A DNA stretch of 64,000 nucleotides. Source: Trochalopteron elliotii (Eukaryota; Chordata; Aves; Passeriformes; Leiothrichidae). This document shows positions 60,770-64,000 of the stretch, piece after piece. The position numbers and the translations under genes are program-made. The notes under the pieces are model-generated. The model had not been told where the DNA came from. It saw only the letters and a list, made by a program, of their open reading frames with translations, and did no database searches. Where the stretch lies: the NCBI GenBank assembly GCA_024734555.1, contig JANPWX010000108.1, positions 1,236,566 through 1,300,565 on the forward strand, given 5' to 3'. Every line of letters starts with the position of its first letter. The first letter of the stretch is position 1.

Positions 60770-63700
60770 GATAATTAATTATAAGAAATTATCCTCATGC
60801 CAAAATTAGACTCCTGCACATGGAATTCTTGTAAAGGAACAATTACAAAATACTCTGTTTTAAAAGTTTTTAATCAAGAACTTAATGTGAACTTGATATA
60901 GTTTGGATGTTTTATGTTTGTATCATGGTAACAATAACTAATTTAAAAATACCCCTTGCTTTCTCTGAAGTAGTTATATAGACTACTGAGTGTTGATACA
61001 TGGGGTAATGCTATTTATAGTTCATGCAAAGAAAGGCTGAGAGTGAAACGTGTTATATGAAATAAATTTTTAATTTAAGTTTTCACTTTAATGTCTTCAT
61101 TGATTAAAACAAAATCTCTGCATATTTCTGCAAATGAGGATATTAAGCTAAATAAATGAACTATAAAGTGTCTTAGCAAAAAACTTTGTTCATTAATTTG
61201 AATGGGTAAAATGAATCTAATGTACATTAACAAATGATGGCTTTATGGCTCATTTTCTAATGTCTGAATTAGAAAGTGAAGCAACCATGAATTGCCTGCT
61301 CCTCTGGTGAACAAGATCCACAGCATTTTTACAATTAATTCCTGGCAAGCTTACCCTTCATCATAACCCAGAATGTGTCCTGAAGTCCCAGGATGAAAGC
61401 TGAGATGTCTCTGCCCTTGACCCCTAGTCCCCAACACTTCATTTTCAAAAAAGCTGAGTATCATTCAACAGAGTTGGTGGGAAACATAAGCTTTCCGTGT
61501 GAGGGAGCTGACAGTGCTGCTGAACCGAACATAACATTCAGCATGAGATCAATAACTCATGGTCTCCTTCTGAATGGGATTGCTTTTCTTTTGTGCGTGT
61601 AAGGGGAGCCTGGGGCTGAGCTAGTTACTGCCTTGAAGTGATTGAATGCAGAGAAATGAATGAGCAGTAAAGCAGAGCTTGCCCCCCCTCCCCCTTCCCA
61701 CTCCCCCTTCTCTTTTCCTTTCTTTTCTTTGCTTTTTGTTGTGTTTCAGGCCCAGTGTCAGCAGAGGAGGAGAGGGACAGGTTCAGCATGGACTGTAGAA
61801 GTGCCCTGGTGTGCCCGTGACTGAGGCGGTGAATGCTGTTGAGTATCTGTGCCCTGGGTGACTGCCCCACCACAGGGATCCTCCACCAGCGCCCTGACCT
61901 GCTGCCCTGGGGAGGTCAGCACTCAAAGGCAGCCTGGGAAGACAAGTTAGAGTTAGTAACCTCTCCTCAGGGCACTCTATCAGCACATGACACTGACCTA
62001 AACACCTCCTTAACCCAGAAATTAGCATCTTATACTAGGGAGGTAAAATGGTGGCCAGGGGAGAACTTTAAATTCTGCAGAGACCTTTGATGGCTGAGTA
62101 CGTGTAACTTATATGACAAAGGAGATACAATAGAAGCAAGCATTGCAGGACAGAATTAATGCATTCTTCCTAGTTTCTCATTTGTTAATGTATGTTCACT
62201 TTAACTGACATTGGTTGTAAGCATTCAGTGGATGAAAATAGTCATAAGTTCATATGCTTCTCCTTCCTTTTCAAGGTGCCAAAGCATTAAGCATATTTCT
62301 GAACTTCATACAGGATACTACTGATGGGGGAAGCAACTTCTTTTGGAGTCGCCGTCATATTTCTGAAACAGGAATGATGGTGTTTCAGTTCTGACATGTG
62401 TTGAATGCAGAACTTCCATGAATTTCAAATGGGATTTTGCATTTTTCTCAGCTTTATCTGATTTTAATTTGACTAAAACATTGATGAAAAAGAAAAATAT
62501 ATTTTATTGTAACATGGAATTTTAGTAATTTCTCACAGAATCTTTTATTTTATCACCATTTCAAGTTAATTTTTAGCGAGTTTTTTTTCAAATTGTCCAT
62601 TCTACTATTGCAACCTAATTCCCCTATAAACTGATTGACTTCTGCTCTAGAGTAAAGGGTTTGGTTTTCTTCTTCCTTTGCCATTGATTTTCGTAATTCC
62701 TCCTCTGCCTAATAGAAGTGACAAAGGAAAGGAGTGCTTTGACATCATACATCTTTGCTCAGCAGGCTTTCTTAAGCCTGCCTAACTAGTTAATTAAAAA
62801 CATTTGACATTGGTCACAGAGTAATGGTCACCTAAATACATTGATTGGTTGCTAGTTCATACACTTGAAGTTTAAAGTACTAGAATTTTTAAGATAAAAA
62901 ACAACCTTTTGGTATAACTATCTGTCAGCTTCAAGCAATGATTATTTTATGTTCATGGTCTTTAGTTGTTACCTTTTTTTAAAAGTGCAGTACCCTATAC
63001 ACCAATAAGTACCTAAAATTTTTGCATGGTGGTTTTAGAATAAATTTGGAAGAGCACTAATCTTGATATAGTTTTATTTTTATTAATTTGGACATAAAAA
63101 TCTTACAAATGTATATTATTAGAAGGAATGAAAAAGAAAGTAAAATACAGTTATATGAATTATAAAGACCACTCAAACAAACTAACTAAACAACACAATG
63201 TTTGAATATAGTTGAATGTCTTTTTTGCCCTCTTTTTCTTCTTCCTGTAAAGGACAGTAAGATTGAAAATTTCCAGAATTAGCAGTTATCTCTTTTTATG
63301 AAACAAATAACAGTTACATGACAGAAAGAAGAATGCGGAAAATAAGTATGTAGATTTTTCAGTGTCTAGAGAATTGGGTTTTTACAGAATCCCAACCTCA
63401 ACCCAAGTCTTTTAGGGGGGAAGGAGAAAGAATTTAAGGAAAAAAGTTGAGAATAATTAAAACTATCGTTTTCACCCAAAGACAACTATCTTTATGGATG
63501 CATTATGTTCATAAAATTATCTTTATTTAAGCAAATACACTTCTTTCTTCCTTTTTGCTACTAAAATCTAACCATTGAAACCCCCAAACAAACAAGCAAA
63601 AAATCTCTAATTTACAATCCACTTATGCAGTGACCAAAATTTATCTAGTGAAAAAAAATTCTTAGTAGACTTTCTGCAGAACAGATACACCATATTTATT

Positions 63701-64000
63701 TTATTATAAATGAGGGAAGGGCTCCCAATTCTTAAGGGAGGAATGAAGAAATCCCCATTAATGAAAAATATATATTCCAAAACAGTGTGTAAGATACAGA
63801 TGTAAAATTAATTATTGTGGATACCTAGATTCTTCAGCAAAACACATCTGAGGACCAAAAATATTTAATTTATTTACTTTAGGCATTCTCTTTGCACAAC
63901 TTTCAAGGATGATGAAGTCATTAGCAGGAGCCTTTTAGGAGAGACTACATCTTCAGTTCGTAACCTGAGCAGAATATTGCAGCTGGTATGTGGCAGAGAG
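60770..64000. other. Stretch with no recognisable gene
   Basis: No coding gene recognised. 61300-62100 is GC-richer than its surroundings and holds the pyrimidine tract listed separately. The plus frames at 61393-61602 and 61833-62090 and the minus frames at 61625-61873 and 61783-62028 have no recognisable domain. 62100-64000 is AT-rich and featureless. Confidence 0.5.
61682..61749 (+). other. Long C/T-rich tract ending in CAG (possible splice acceptor)
   Basis: Almost 65 bases of pyrimidine (C-runs, then CTTTTCC-type and TTTCTTTTC) end in GTGTTTCAG at 61749, a strong match to a vertebrate 3' splice site. Possible donors follow at GCG|GTGAAT (61827) and GAG|GTAAAA (62043). All three frames from 61750 meet a stop within about 70 bases, so an exon here would be noncoding or the end of a coding region. 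It may equally be a simple CT-rich repeat. Confidence 0.35.

Overview
This window reads as nuclear DNA of a bird, most likely a songbird or another neoavian. It is AT-rich and I found no protein-coding or RNA gene in it. The bird call rests on the repeats. The recognisable interspersed repeats are CR1 LINE fragments, several with the CR1 3' tail of short ATTCTATG-like units, and solo LTRs of avian endogenous retroviruses. I saw no Alu-, B1- or L1-like sequence. The passerine part of the call comes from remembered LTR families and is an inference. All open frames are short, lack homology I can recognise, and mostly lie in repeats or low-complexity DNA. The window is therefore intergenic (gene-desert-like) or inside a very long intron, and the sequence alone does not say which.

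Layout: 1-580 is the 3' end of a CR1 copy cut by the left edge. 581-9684 is unique AT-rich DNA with small simple repeats. 9685-11601 is a GC-richer block that looks like two adjacent or fused LTR segments. 11602-18796 is unique. 18797-20042 is a CR1 copy that has lost its reverse transcriptase core. 21745-22196 is an ERVL-type LTR on the minus strand. 23143-23845 is a solo LTR with a perfect 6-bp target-site duplication and four inverted CCAAT boxes. It is followed by a CR1 tail (minus) and a long purine tract. 27347-27964 is an ERVL-type solo LTR (plus) with a near-perfect 5-bp duplication. 32770-34255 is a decayed CR1 copy, apparently interrupted by an ERVL-type LTR (minus). An old CR1 piece follows at 34800-35010. 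38870-39263 is a GC-richer, LTR-like island on the minus strand. CR1 fragments lie at 43008-43845 (minus), 45545-46205 (plus), 46468-46640 (minus) and 59869-60705 (minus). The rest is unique AT-rich sequence with microsatellites.

No genes act together here; the window records repeat insertion and decay. The items most worth checking are the intact solo LTR at 23143-23845 with its promoter-like CCAAT array, the composite LTR block at 9685-11601, a perfect 24-bp palindrome at 55262-55285, a perfect 11-copy hexanucleotide repeat at 44484-44550, and a strong pyrimidine tract plus CAG at 61682-61749 that could be a splice acceptor. I found no convincing previously undescribed biological system. 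CR1 and LTR identities come from recalled family consensus sequences, and element edges are good to roughly 10-30 bases unless a target-site duplication is quoted.
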